A DNA stretch of 64,000 nt, taken from Jannaschia maritima (GTDB lineage: Bacteria; Pseudomonadota; Alphaproteobacteria; Rhodobacterales; Rhodobacteraceae). The position numbers and the translations under genes are program-made. The stretch lies in contig NZ_JARGZA010000007.1 in NCBI RefSeq assembly GCF_030973515.1, positions 1 through 64,000 on the forward strand, given 5' to 3'. Below, piece by piece: positions 43,495 to 52,260 of this stretch. The notes under the pieces are model-generated. The model was not told the origin of the DNA. It made no database searches and saw nothing but the letters and a program-made list of their open reading frames with translations. Every line of letters starts with the position of its first letter. The first letter of the stretch is position 1.

Positions 43495-44118
43495 ATGTCG
43501 CAGCCCGATGCCCCGCCCCGCCGCACGGCGCCCACGACCCTCCTCGGGCTCGCCGCGGCGACGGTCGCGGTCGTGGCGGCGGCGGCATTCTGGCAGTCCC
43601 GCCCCGCGGGCCGGACGCCCCTGCCCGCCCCCGGCCTCGCCGCACCCGTCGACGCCGACGGCCTGCGCGGCCAGGGATACGGCGTGACCATCGCGATCCT
43701 GAACGCCGTCTACGGCGCCTTCGCCGAAACCGACGAGGCCGCGATCTACGACGGCCTCGCCACCGTGGCGGCGGGCGACGCGCTGGAAGCGCTGTACCTC
43801 GAACGCGCGGGCGCGCTGGCCACCGGGGGGCTGCCCGACCAGGTGGTCCACGAACTCGACCTGATCGACGGCACGTGGCGCATGGCGGACGGGGCGATGA
43901 CCGCGGACATCCGCTGGGCCGTGCTGGCGCAGGTCGGCCACGACGAGCACACGCACATGCGCGGCAACGCCTATGGGGCGGAGCTGACCATCGCCCCGGC
44001 CGCCGGCGCGTGGCGCATGACGGACTTCCGCCTGACGGACGTCGACCGGACCGAGGCGGGCACCCTGACCACCCCCCCGGACGGCGACGGGGCCGTCCCG
44101 GCAGCGCCCCCGGGATGA
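43495..44118 (+). CDS. Membrane-anchored periplasmic protein with HDEHTH motif, 207 aa
   Basis: One N-terminal helix at about residues 15-33 (TTLLGLAAATVAVVAAAAFW) anchors a periplasmic domain. The histidine cluster HDEHTHMRGNAYG near residues 148-160 looks like a metal site. No family name is certain. It is the first gene of six coupled genes; its stop overlaps the ATPase start (ATGA). Zinc-regulated loci in Vibrio (zrg) and Pseudomonas (PA4063-PA4066) likewise pair a histidine-rich periplasmic protein with a MacB-type ATPase and permease; this is the basis for a metal role. Confidence 0.7.
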   Translation: MSQPDAPPRRTAPTTLLGLAAATVAVVAAAAFWQSRPAGRTPLPAPGLAAPVDADGLRGQGYGVTIAILNAVYGAFAETDEAAIYDGLATVAAGDALEALYLERAGALATGGLPDQVVHELDLIDGTWRMADGAMTADIRWAVLAQVGHDEHTHMRGNAYGAELTIAPAAGAWRMTDFRLTDVDRTEAGTLTTPPDGDGAVPAAPPG

Positions 44119-44774
44119 TCGAGGTCCGCGACCTGCGCTTCGCCTATGGGGGGGGCTTCGCGCTCCACGTCCCTGCCCTCTCCGTGGGGGCGGGCGAACG
44201 GGTCGCGGTGGTGGGCCCGTCGGGGTCGGGCAAGACGACGCTGCTGAACCTGGTCTCCGGCATCGCCGTCGCGGATGCGGGCGACGTCGTGCTGGACGGG
44301 GTGGCGGTCGGCGCGCTGTCCGACCGGGACCGGCGGCGCCTGCGGGCCGCGCGGGTCGGCTTCGTGTTCCAGGAATTCGCCCTCGTCGACTACCTGCCGG
44401 CGGAGGAGAACGTCCTCTACCCCTACCGCGTCGGAACGGGGCTGCGGCTGGACCGCGCCGCCCGCGACCGGGCCCGCGCGCTGCTGGCGGATTTCGGCCT
44501 GGGCGCCAAGACGCAGCGCCGCCCCCACCAGCTGAGCCAGGGGGAACGCCAGCGCGTCGCCATCGCCCGGGCCCTGGTCACGCGGCCCAAGGCGATCCTG
44601 GCGGACGAGGCGACGGGCAACCTCGACCCCGCGAACAAGGAAGCGGCGCTGGACCTGCTCTTCGCGCAGGCCGCCGACACGGGGGCCGCCCTGCTCTGCG
44701 TCACGCACGACCACGAGCTGCTGCCCCGCTTCGACCGCGTCGTGGACTTCGCCGCTCTGGCGGTGGCGGCGTGA
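44115..44774 (+). CDS. MacB/LolD-family ABC ATPase, 219 aa
   Basis: Walker A GPSGSGKTT near residues 36-44, Q-loop FQEFAL, signature LSQGERQR (variant with LSQGE), Walker B ILADEATGNLD (Ala replacing the usual Pro), switch HDHE. The length and TGNLD feature are of the LolD/MacB branch. ATG at 44115 overlaps the previous stop, and its stop overlaps the permease start (GTGA). Confidence 0.9.
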   Translation: MIEVRDLRFAYGGGFALHVPALSVGAGERVAVVGPSGSGKTTLLNLVSGIAVADAGDVVLDGVAVGALSDRDRRRLRAARVGFVFQEFALVDYLPAEENVLYPYRVGTGLRLDRAARDRARALLADFGLGAKTQRRPHQLSQGERQRVAIARALVTRPKAILADEATGNLDPANKEAALDLLFAQAADTGAALLCVTHDHELLPRFDRVVDFAALAVAA

Positions 44775-45928
44775 ACGCCGTCTATCTCGCGGCGGCGAAC
44801 CTGCGGTTCCACTGGATCCGCACGCTGGTTCTGATCGCCGCGGCGGCCCTGGTCCTCGCCGTGCCCGTCCTGACCCGCGCGCTGCTCGCGCAGGGCGAAG
44901 CGGCGCTGACGGCCCGGGCGGACTCGACGCCCCTGCTGCTGGGCGCCCGCGGCAGCCGGCTCGACCTGGTGATGGCGGGCGCCTACTTTACCGACGACCT
45001 GCCGGAGCCCACGACCATGGCCGCGGCCGATGCGGTGTGGGAGTCCGGCCTGGGCATCCCGGCCCCGCTCCACACCGCGTTCACGACGGGGGACGTGCGC
45101 ATCGTGGGGACGACGCTCGACTATCTCGACCTGCGCGGCCTCGCCGTGGCCGACGGGCGCCCCTTCGCCCTTCTGGGCGAGGCCGTGCTCGGCGCGGGTG
45201 CGGCGGCACGTCTGGCGATGGGGACCGGCGACGCGATCCTGTCGGATCCGGAGAACCTGTTCGACCTCGACGGGGCCTATCCCCTGCAGATGGACGTGGT
45301 CGGCGTCCTGGCCCCCACCGGCACGCCCGACGACGACGCCGTCTTCGTGGACATCAAGACCGCCTGGGTCATCGCGGGCATCGGCCACGGGCACGACGAC
45401 ATCCTGGTCGAGGGCGAGGACGCCGCCGCGGCCGCCGCCCGCGCCGTGCAGTTCGCCCGCATCACGCCCGAGAACATCGACAGCTTCCACTTCCACGGCG
45501 ATCCGGCCGGCTATCCGGTGACGGCCGTGGTGGTCGCGCCCTACGACGAGCGGTCCGCCACGATCCTGCGCGGTCGCTATCTCGACGCCGAAGAACCCGT
45601 CCAGGCGGTGGTGCCCGCGGACGTGATCGACGCGCTCGTCGCGCGGCTGCTGCGCATCGCGTCGCTGGTCGACGCGGTCACGGTCGTCGTGGGTCTGGCC
45701 GCCGCGCTTGCGCTGGGCCTGGCGCTGTTCCTGTCCTGGCGGCTGCGCGCGCCCGAGATGCGGACCGCCCACGCCCTGGGCGCCGGACGCGGCATGATCG
45801 CGCAACTGGCCCTGGCCGAGATCGTTCTGATCGTCGCGGGCGCCATCGTGATCGCGACGCCCCTTGTCATCGCGGTGCAATCGCAGGCACCCATGATCGC
45901 CGCACGTCTCATCGCCCTCGGAACCTAG
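44771..45928 (+). CDS. FtsX/MacB-type ABC permease, 385 aa
   Basis: N-terminal transmembrane helix at residues 16-36, a large periplasmic domain with the segment DSFHFHGDPAGYP (paired histidines), then three helices near the C-terminus (VDAVTVVVGLAAALALGLALF, a second at MIAQLALAEIVLIVAGAI and a final short one). This is the four-helix MacB/FtsX plan, in which the pump moves cargo in the periplasm or outer leaflet. GTG start overlaps the ATPase stop. Next gene starts 14 bases later. Confidence 0.88.
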   Translation: MNAVYLAAANLRFHWIRTLVLIAAAALVLAVPVLTRALLAQGEAALTARADSTPLLLGARGSRLDLVMAGAYFTDDLPEPTTMAAADAVWESGLGIPAPLHTAFTTGDVRIVGTTLDYLDLRGLAVADGRPFALLGEAVLGAGAAARLAMGTGDAILSDPENLFDLDGAYPLQMDVVGVLAPTGTPDDDAVFVDIKTAWVIAGIGHGHDDILVEGEDAAAAAARAVQFARITPENIDSFHFHGDPAGYPVTAVVVAPYDERSATILRGRYLDAEEPVQAVVPADVIDALVARLLRIASLVDAVTVVVGLAAALALGLALFLSWRLRAPEMRTAHALGAGRGMIAQLALAEIVLIVAGAIVIATPLVIAVQSQAPMIAARLIALGT

Positions 45929-45942
45929 ACCGGAGAAACCCA

Positions 45943-46707
45943 ATGAACCGCCCGATATTCCTCGCCGCCCTGCTGGCCGCCGCGCCGGCCGCCGCGCATT
46001 ACGGCATGATCATCCCATCCGATCCGATGCTCGCCCAGGACGAAGGGCGCTCGGTCGACCTGACGGTCTCGTTCTCCCACCCGTTCGAGGAGGACGGCAT
46101 GGTGCTGGAACGCCCGGATGCGTTCACCGTCACCCATGACGGCGAAACGACCGACCTGCTGGGCGAGCTGTCCGACGCCACCGTGATGGGCGAGCCGGGC
46201 TTCACGATGACCCACGCCCTGGAACGCCCCGGCACCCACGTCTTCGCCATGACGCCCGTGCCGTACTGGGAACCGGCGGAGGACGCGTTCATCCAGCACT
46301 TCACCAAGACCTACGTCTCCGCCTATGGCGACGACGAAGGCTGGGACGCGGAACTGGGCCTGCGCACGGAGATCGTGCCCCTGTCAAAGCCCTTCGGCCT
46401 TTGGGCGGGCAACGTGTTCCAGGGCATCGTCCACCTGGAAGGGGAGCCCGTCCCCTATGCCGAGGTCGAGGTCGAGTTCTACAACGAGGGGCAGGAAGCC
46501 TCCGTGCCGTCGGATCTGATGATCACGCAGACGATTAAGGCCGATGCGGACGGCGTGTTCACCTACGCCGCGCCGACGGACGCGGACGGGTGGTGGGGCT
46601 TCGCCGCGCTCAATACCGCGCCCGAGACCATGGACCACGAAGGCGAGGCCAAGGCCGTCGAACTGGGCGCCGTGATCTGGGTCCACTTCGAGGAATGGGA
46701 GGATTGA
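45943..46707 (+). CDS. DUF4198-family periplasmic metal-handling protein, 254 aa
   Basis: Signal peptide at residues 1-18 (ends AAPAAA); the mature chain would begin HYGMIIPSD with histidine first. Two beta domains follow; the ending EAKAVELGAVIWVHFE is characteristic of DUF4198 proteins seen with nickel/cobalt transport components. The N-terminal His and beta-sandwich plan suggest metal binding in the periplasm. A ggaga ribosome site precedes ATG at 45943. Its stop overlaps the next start (TGATG). Confidence 0.85.
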   Translation: MNRPIFLAALLAAAPAAAHYGMIIPSDPMLAQDEGRSVDLTVSFSHPFEEDGMVLERPDAFTVTHDGETTDLLGELSDATVMGEPGFTMTHALERPGTHVFAMTPVPYWEPAEDAFIQHFTKTYVSAYGDDEGWDAELGLRTEIVPLSKPFGLWAGNVFQGIVHLEGEPVPYAEVEVEFYNEGQEASVPSDLMITQTIKADADGVFTYAAPTDADGWWGFAALNTAPETMDHEGEAKAVELGAVIWVHFEEWED

Positions 46708-47054
46708 TGCGTCCGCTCCTGGCAGCCGCCCTGATGCTGGCCCTCGCGGGGCCGGCATCCGCCCACCGGGTCAACGTCTTCGCGTCCGTGCAGGACGCGG
46801 CGGACGGCACGGAGGTCGTGCTGGTCGAGGCCAAGTTCTCCACGGGTCGCATCCCCGCCTTGGGCGAGGTGCGCGTGGAGGACGCGCAGGGCACCGTCCT
46901 CGCGACCTACCCCCTGCAGGACGGCGCCGCCCGCTTCCCCCTGGATCGGGACGCCGCGGCGGGCGGGCTGGCGATCACCGTGTCGACGGACGACGACCAC
47001 GAAGGGTACTGGCTGCTGACCCCCTCCGATCTGGACAGCGGGGGCGGGTCGTGA
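46707..47054 (+). CDS. Small secreted NikL-like protein, 115 aa
   Basis: Signal peptide at 1-19 (ends GPASA), after which the mature N-terminus is HRVNVFASVQ, resembling the start of NikL/CbiL-type periplasmic components of nickel/cobalt transporters (H-x-x-N...). A single beta-sandwich-like domain (AKFSTGRIPALGEVRVEDAQG) follows. No membrane helix near the C-terminus. It is overlapped on both sides (TGATG; GTGA), so expression is locked to its neighbours. Metal is unknown. Confidence 0.72.
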   Translation: MRPLLAAALMLALAGPASAHRVNVFASVQDAADGTEVVLVEAKFSTGRIPALGEVRVEDAQGTVLATYPLQDGAARFPLDRDAAAGGLAITVSTDDDHEGYWLLTPSDLDSGGGS

Positions 47055-47923
47055 TCCGCGCGGCTCTGGCCGCAGTCCTGCTGGCCGCGCCCGCCTGGGC
47101 GCAGGACCGACCCGTGATCGTCGCGGACAGCTATCCGATGGCCTACTTCGCGGAACGCCTCGCCGGAAACGCGGCGGAGGTGCGACTGTCCGTGCCGGAC
47201 GGCCGCGATCCGTCGTCCTGGCGTCCGGGCCTGGCCGACGTCGTCGCGATCCAGGCCGCCGACCTGATCGTGTTGAACGGATCGGGCCTGTCGGACTGGA
47301 CCACCCGCGCGGCTCTGCCCCGCGCCCGCACCGTCGATACCGGGCGCGGACTGGCGGACGACCGGATCGCCACCGAAACGATCACCCATTCCCACGGCGA
47401 GGAAGGCAGCCACAGCCACGAAGGGGTCGCCACGCACACCTGGCTGGACTTCGCCCTCGCCGCCCGGCAGGCGGAGGCCCTGGCGGCGGCGATGGCGCGT
47501 GCCCTGCCGGACGCCCCGGTGGATGCGTCGCTGGGCGCGCTGCTGTCGGACCTCGCCACGCTCGACGCGGCGGGCGACGCCCTGACGGGCGGCCGGACGG
47601 TTCCGGTGATCGTCAGCCACCCCCGATACGAATATTTCGGGCGGGCCTACGGTCTCGCGGTCGAGGCGCTCGATTGGGAGGCCGGGGCGGCACCCGACGC
47701 GGATGCCCTCGCCGACCTCGCATCGCGCGCGGATCGGACCAGCGCGCGCATCCTGATCTGGGAGGCGGAACCCCCGACCGAAGCCCGCGACGCGGTCGCC
47801 GCCCTGGGACTGTCCCAGGTCGTGCTGCCGCCGATGGCGACGCCGCCCGCCGAAGGCGACTTCGTGACCGGCCTGCGGGACGGCATGGCCGCCCTGGGCG
47901 CCGCCATCGCGGCGGGGGGCTGA
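47051..47923 (+). CDS. ZnuA-like metal-binding periplasmic protein, 290 aa
   Basis: Signal peptide at 1-18 (ends APAWA). Cluster A-I zinc/manganese-binding protein fold: DSYPMAYFAERLAGN, ADLIVLNGSGLSDW, a histidine-rich loop at residues 113-129 (HSHGEEG, HSHE), THTWLDFALA and VIVSHPRYEYFGRAYGL. Two of the three usual His ligands (in THTWLD and SHPRY) are seen; the first, normally in a DPHxxxP motif, reads DPSSWRP. No ZnuB/ZnuC neighbour exists, so it may deliver metal to the FtsX-type system at 44115-45928. GTG start overlaps the previous stop. Confidence 0.88.
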   Translation: MIRAALAAVLLAAPAWAQDRPVIVADSYPMAYFAERLAGNAAEVRLSVPDGRDPSSWRPGLADVVAIQAADLIVLNGSGLSDWTTRAALPRARTVDTGRGLADDRIATETITHSHGEEGSHSHEGVATHTWLDFALAARQAEALAAAMARALPDAPVDASLGALLSDLATLDAAGDALTGGRTVPVIVSHPRYEYFGRAYGLAVEALDWEAGAAPDADALADLASRADRTSARILIWEAEPPTEARDAVAALGLSQVVLPPMATPPAEGDFVTGLRDGMAALGAAIAAGG

Positions 47924-47948
47924 CGCGCGCCGAATCACCGACCCGTCG

Positions 47949-47992
47949 GACGCGGGGCAGACGCGGAGCAGACGGAAGGCAGACACCCGCCG
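47949..47992 (+). repeat. 11-base-period tandem array in intergenic gap
   Basis: Units gacgcggggca, gacgcggagca, gacggaaggca and a degenerate fourth gacacccgccg, in a 269-base gap between convergent genes (47924-48192). Period equals that of the arrays at 13168 and 34723 but the unit sequence differs. Nothing else was found in the gap; no gene there is supported. Confidence 0.6.
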
Positions 47993-48192
47993 GACGCCCC
48001 GCGGCCCATCGCATGCGCCGCCGCGATGGGTCCGGTGCCCGGCGTCCATCTCCGCGGAGACCCAGTCTCCATTGGGGATGCCGCGGACTTGCATCGGCGT
48101 CGCGCTCCCGGTCAGACTGTGGTCCAGCAAAGCCCCACGGATCGCCCGAACCGAAGAGATTTACGCCGCACCGCAGCAAAGGGGTACGGCCG

Positions 48193-49749
48193 TCAGACCA
48201 TCTCCTCGGGAACCGACTTCAACCGGCGCCCGAACCGTGCGGCGGGGCGGTTGAGATAGGGGACCATGAACCCGCGTCGCTCCTCGGGGCGGGTCCGGGC
48301 GTTGCCGAGTGCGTGCCGCTGCCAGGTGCTCGCCGCGGCGCCCGGCGTCCAGAAGTCCGGCGTGACGATCCCCGGCCCCAGGACGCCGTCCATGCAGCGT
48401 TCCCGCAGATGCGCGACCGTGGCCGGATCGCGGGTCGACGTGCCCAGTTCGGTGTCCCAGGCCAGCGAGCGCCCGTTCAGGTTCGCGCTGGACACGATCG
48501 CCATTCGATCGTCGAAGATCGACACCTTGGAATGCACGTAGATCAGCGGCGCCCCGTGCAGGACGTTCAGGCCCTGCCCCTGCGCCGTGAGCGGCTGCGC
48601 CATCGAACCGATGAACACCCGGCCCTTATAGGCGCGCCGCAGGCGCCGGATGCACAGCGCCTGCAGGAACTCGCCGTACCGCGCGTCGTCGCGGCGCGAT
48701 GCCTCGAACGCCACGTCCTCCGGACGGCCCGGCAGGATCAGGATCAGCTCCAACGCCGGGTGCCGCTTCGCCGCCTTCGCCAGCGCGGCGGCGATGCGCC
48801 GGTCGCGCAGGAACTGCGTTTCCAGATAGATCAGGCGCCGGGCGGACCGGATCCCTTCGAAGTTGGCATCCGCGAGCTCCCGCAGGACGGGCTTCGGCGA
48901 CAGGGCCAGGGGACCGCGGTGGCGCTTGGACGATATCGTCCGAAGGATCGCGCCGCCCAGATCGGTCGGCTTCGCTTCGGCGGCGATGACGGCCGGCAGC
49001 TCTAGCAGATGCGTCCGCGCCGCCCGTGCCGCGCGGGGATCGCGCTGGATCACCTGCACGTCGTGCCACGTCTCCTCCGACGGGCGGTCGTGATTCCGGT
49101 CGTCCCACCGCCGCTCGTTCAGGTCCAGGCCACCGATGTAGAGGACCTTGCCGTCGATGGTCGCGACCTTCTGATGGTGCGTGACCGGTGCCAGGGGCGG
49201 CACCGGCCACCGACGGGGACCCGGGATGGCCTGATCCGTCATCAGCAACCGGGACAGGTGCGGATGACGCCGCAGGAAGCGCTGCCGCCGCGGCTTGTCC
49301 AGCGACAGCACGCGCGACGTCTTCTCCCGCAGCATCCGATCGACGCGGGGCCACAGCACGAGGCTCGCCAGCGTGCCGACGCGCGCCGGGTGCAGCGACG
49401 GGACGACCGTCAGGCGACCCGCGCCTCGACCGGCCAGCTCCTGCATGGCGGTGGCCTGCTCGACCGTACGCCACGTGCAGCCGTGGAGATCTGTGCCCAC
49501 CACCGCGTCGAAGTCCGAGATCACCATGTGGATCGAGACGCCCCGCCGGAGCGCGTCCAACAGCAGATCGAACCAGTCCCGCCCGACGGTCCGAGCCTGA
49601 TCCGTCCGCAGCCTGGTCGACAGATCGAAGATGCGGAACCCCGCCACGATCTCGGTCCGCGCTTCGAGTACGAGGCGCTCCAGCGCCGGGTACGCCTCCC
49701 CCGCGGTGATCAGCGGTTCCAGTTCGTATCGCTTGGTTTCAGTAGTCAC
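48193..49749 (-). CDS. Phospholipase D-superfamily protein (cardiolipin synthase-like), 518 aa
   Basis: Two HKD motifs define the superfamily: HHQKVATIDGKVLYIGGLDLN near residues 190-210 and HSKVSIFDDRMAIVSSANLNGRS near 410-430. No signal peptide or clear membrane helix, so a cytosolic or peripheral enzyme acting on phospholipid phosphodiester bonds is likely. It overlaps the end of the histidine kinase gene by 11 bases, so is transcribed with the stress-response genes nepR-ecfG-kinase. Reaction (synthase or hydrolase) is not decidable. Confidence 0.9.
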   Translation of the reverse strand: MTTETKRYELEPLITAGEAYPALERLVLEARTEIVAGFRIFDLSTRLRTDQARTVGRDWFDLLLDALRRGVSIHMVISDFDAVVGTDLHGCTWRTVEQATAMQELAGRGAGRLTVVPSLHPARVGTLASLVLWPRVDRMLREKTSRVLSLDKPRRQRFLRRHPHLSRLLMTDQAIPGPRRWPVPPLAPVTHHQKVATIDGKVLYIGGLDLNERRWDDRNHDRPSEETWHDVQVIQRDPRAARAARTHLLELPAVIAAEAKPTDLGGAILRTISSKRHRGPLALSPKPVLRELADANFEGIRSARRLIYLETQFLRDRRIAAALAKAAKRHPALELILILPGRPEDVAFEASRRDDARYGEFLQALCIRRLRRAYKGRVFIGSMAQPLTAQGQGLNVLHGAPLIYVHSKVSIFDDRMAIVSSANLNGRSLAWDTELGTSTRDPATVAHLRERCMDGVLGPGIVTPDFWTPGAAASTWQRHALGNARTRPEERRGFMVPYLNRPAARFGRRLKSVPEEMV

Positions 49750-51460
49750 GGGGTTCGTCCTGATCTGCGCGGATCGGAAAGGTCAGGTCCATCACATAGC
49801 GCCCGCCCTCGCGTCGCGTGGACAGGGCGCCGTCCAGCTGGCGCGCGAACGCGCGGACCAGCTGCTGACCCAGACCGACCGCCTTGCGATCGCCGGCGGG
49901 GTCGGGATCGACGCAGGGGTTCTCGACCGTCAGGCGGGCGGTCTGTGCGTCCGGACGGGTCAGCGACAGCACGATGCGTCCGTCCAGGCCCGCATCCGCG
50001 GCGCGGCGCGTTTCCTCGACGGCGTTCGTCATGGCCTCCGACACCGTAAGGGACAGGGCGACCGCACGGTCGGTCGTCAGATGCACCGGATCGGCGGAGA
50101 CGTCGAAGTCCGACCCGGCCCCACCCGTGCCGGTCACGGCGATCTGCCGCGCGAGGTCGGAGATCATCGCGCCCGCATCGATCTGGTTCAGATCGGGCGT
50201 CTGGTACAGGCTGCGATGCACGGCGGCCAGGCCCATCACGCGGTCCTGGACCCGGCGCAGGACGTCCAGGGCCTCCTTCGACTCCAACCGCCGGGCCTGC
50301 ATGTTCATGATCGAGGAGATCAGCTGGAGGTTGTTCTTAACGCGGTGATGGATTTCCTTCAGAAGGATGTTCTTCTCGCGCAGGTTGTCCTCCAGCAGCG
50401 CCTCGTCCTGGACGATGGCTCGCGCCATCTCCCGGAACTCGGTCTCGATCGTTTCCAGCTCCATGCCGGCATCGTCCATGGTCGGTCGGGACGTGAGCCG
50501 GCGGGACCGCGCGAAGGCCCGCATCTGCCGCCCGAGCGCGCGAATGTGGCGCAGGATCAACCGTTCCAGGGCCATGACGGCGACCAGCAGGCTCGCGACC
50601 CACATGAGGATGGGAAGGGCGCTGGTCACCACGAACCGGTCGATCGCGCCCCCTTCCACCGCCGCGCGGGGCCAGGACGTCAGCGCATAGGCCGTGTCAG
50701 CGACGATGGGCACGACCGCGAAGACGCGCTCCTCCCCCCCCATGTCGGGCGCGCTGAACGCCCGGGATCCCGCGCCCGGCAGCGTCCGCAGATCGACGTC
50801 CGCGGGCAGGTGGTCCTGCATCGCCTCGTCGCTGGACGACGTCAGTACGTCGCCAAAGACATTGAACGTCACCAATGAGAACGGGGCTCTCGCGCCTTCG
50901 ATCTCGGGCGCGTCCAGCAGGGCGCGGGGCACGGACAGCGTAAGGATTCCCGCGAACGCACCATTCGTCGACCGGATGGGTTGGTTGATCAGCACCACGG
51001 CGCGCCGGCTCAACGGCGCATCGGCGTTCACCGACACGCTCGGCTGCGGGTCCACCATGGACCGTTCGAAATTCGGGAACTCCGAAAAGTCGAAGCGCCG
51101 CCCGTCGGCGGAGCATTCCATGATCCCGTCCGTCCCGAGGAACGCCGCATACGAGAACCCGTCGACCCGCTCGACGAAGGCGCCGAGATAAGCGGAGCAG
51201 GCGGCCGGATCGTCGCGAAGCTCCGCCACGCGCTGGGACAAAGCCTGCGCCGCACCGAACCCATGCTGCAGGACGTCCTGCAGCGGGTTCGCGGCGCGCT
51301 GCGTCAACGACAGCAGCGAGGCTTCCAGCTGGATGGCCGATTGCGCGGCGATGCGCTGCGTCTGCCATATGCCGATCGCGCCCAGCGGAAGCAGGGCGAG
51401 CGACAACAGCATCAGGACGCGTAGCGTCAAGCTGCGCCCTCGCCACGCGCGTTCGATCAT
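49739..51460 (-). CDS. HisKA_2-family membrane sensor histidine kinase, 573 aa
   Basis: Transmembrane segments at about residues 14-33 and 278-298 flank a periplasmic sensor domain. Cytoplasmic part has coiled linker, then the HisKA_2 dimerisation box LLKEIHHRVKNNLQL with phospho-acceptor His371, and a HATPase domain (SEAMTNAVEET as N-box, GLGQQLV). HisKA_2/HWE kinases next to ecfG are known to phosphorylate PhyR in alphaproteobacteria. Its ATG overlaps the ecfG stop by one base (TAATG). Signal unknown. Confidence 0.92.
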   Translation of the reverse strand: MIERAWRGRSLTLRVLMLLSLALLPLGAIGIWQTQRIAAQSAIQLEASLLSLTQRAANPLQDVLQHGFGAAQALSQRVAELRDDPAACSAYLGAFVERVDGFSYAAFLGTDGIMECSADGRRFDFSEFPNFERSMVDPQPSVSVNADAPLSRRAVVLINQPIRSTNGAFAGILTLSVPRALLDAPEIEGARAPFSLVTFNVFGDVLTSSSDEAMQDHLPADVDLRTLPGAGSRAFSAPDMGGEERVFAVVPIVADTAYALTSWPRAAVEGGAIDRFVVTSALPILMWVASLLVAVMALERLILRHIRALGRQMRAFARSRRLTSRPTMDDAGMELETIETEFREMARAIVQDEALLEDNLREKNILLKEIHHRVKNNLQLISSIMNMQARRLESKEALDVLRRVQDRVMGLAAVHRSLYQTPDLNQIDAGAMISDLARQIAVTGTGGAGSDFDVSADPVHLTTDRAVALSLTVSEAMTNAVEETRRAADAGLDGRIVLSLTRPDAQTARLTVENPCVDPDPAGDRKAVGLGQQLVRAFARQLDGALSTRREGGRYVMDLTFPIRADQDEPRDY

Positions 51461-52029
51461 TACATGCTGCCGTTTTGGAGCGACGAGACCACGGCCATCG
51501 TGGCCGAGTCCGTCAGCTCGAACGCATCCTCGTCGTTGATTCCCATCAACTCGGACAAACGAACGCGGCCACGGTTGACGCGGCTCTTGATGGTACCCAC
51601 CGCCACGCCGCACGTCTCCGCCGCCTCCTCGTAGGCGAAGCCGGACGCGCCGACCAGGATTAGCGCCTCGCGCTGTTCGGACGGCAACTTCGCGAACGCG
51701 GTCTCGAAATCCATCAGGTTCAATCGGCCATCGTGGTCCGGCTTGCGCGACAAGGACGCCGTGATCGCGCCGTCGCTGTCCGGAACCTCACGCTTGGCCT
51801 TGCGCCGGTTCGAATAATACGTGTTCCGCAGGATCGTGAACAACCAGGCGCGCATGTTCGTGCCGGGCTGGAACTTGTCCAGATTGGACCAAGCCTTCAC
51901 CAGCGCGTCCTGAACCATGTCGTCGGCGAGCGACGCGTTGCGGGTCAAAGATACGGCGAAGGCCCGCATGGCGGGTAGATGCTCGACGATTTCCTTCCGC
52001 GGGTCTGGCGCGGCTTCGTTCTTCGTCAT
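51460..52029 (-). CDS. ecfG: General stress response sigma factor EcfG, 189 aa
   Basis: ECF sigma factor of the EcfG (ECF15) group. Region 2 at residues 16-85 (AFAVSLTRNASLADDMVQDALVKAW, FQPGTNMRAWLFTILRN) and region 4 at 112-165 (FAKLPSEQREALILVGASGFAYEEAAETCGVAVGTIKSRVNRGR, in parts) are complete. It directs transcription from GGAAC-N16/17-CGTT promoters, held inactive by NepR until PhyR is phosphorylated. ATG at 52029 overlaps the nepR stop (ATGA). Confidence 0.95.
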   Translation of the reverse strand: MTKNEAAPDPRKEIVEHLPAMRAFAVSLTRNASLADDMVQDALVKAWSNLDKFQPGTNMRAWLFTILRNTYYSNRRKAKREVPDSDGAITASLSRKPDHDGRLNLMDFETAFAKLPSEQREALILVGASGFAYEEAAETCGVAVGTIKSRVNRGRVRLSELMGINDEDAFELTDSATMAVVSSLQNGSM

Positions 52030-52214
52030 GCTTCCTCTCCGGTACGGTTCGACGGTGCGTCGTCGACGGTCGGCGGAACCTCTCCCTTTTCGAGTTGAGA
52101 CAGAAGCTGTGCGAAACGGTCCGGGATATCCTCCTGGAGGACGGAGTCGTACACCCGTTTGAGATTCGCATCTATCAGCTTGTCGACCTTGGGATTTTCA
52201 TCGTCTGTGTCCAT
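52026..52214 (-). CDS. nepR: Anti-sigma factor NepR, 62 aa
   Basis: Small acidic helical protein with the NepR core IDANLKRVYDSVLQEDIPDRFAQLLSQL (helices 1 and 2, residues about 15-45). It binds EcfG in unstressed cells and is captured by phosphorylated PhyR. ATG at 52214 gives the expected length; an upstream in-frame extension crosses the promoter region and is rejected. First gene of nepR-ecfG-kinase-PLD, divergent from phyR. Confidence 0.93.
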   Translation of the reverse strand: MDTDDENPKVDKLIDANLKRVYDSVLQEDIPDRFAQLLSQLEKGEVPPTVDDAPSNRTGEEA

Positions 52215-52260
52215 GCGTTGTTTGCCTGTTTGCGGAACCGGTCGGCTTAGATCTTTCGTT

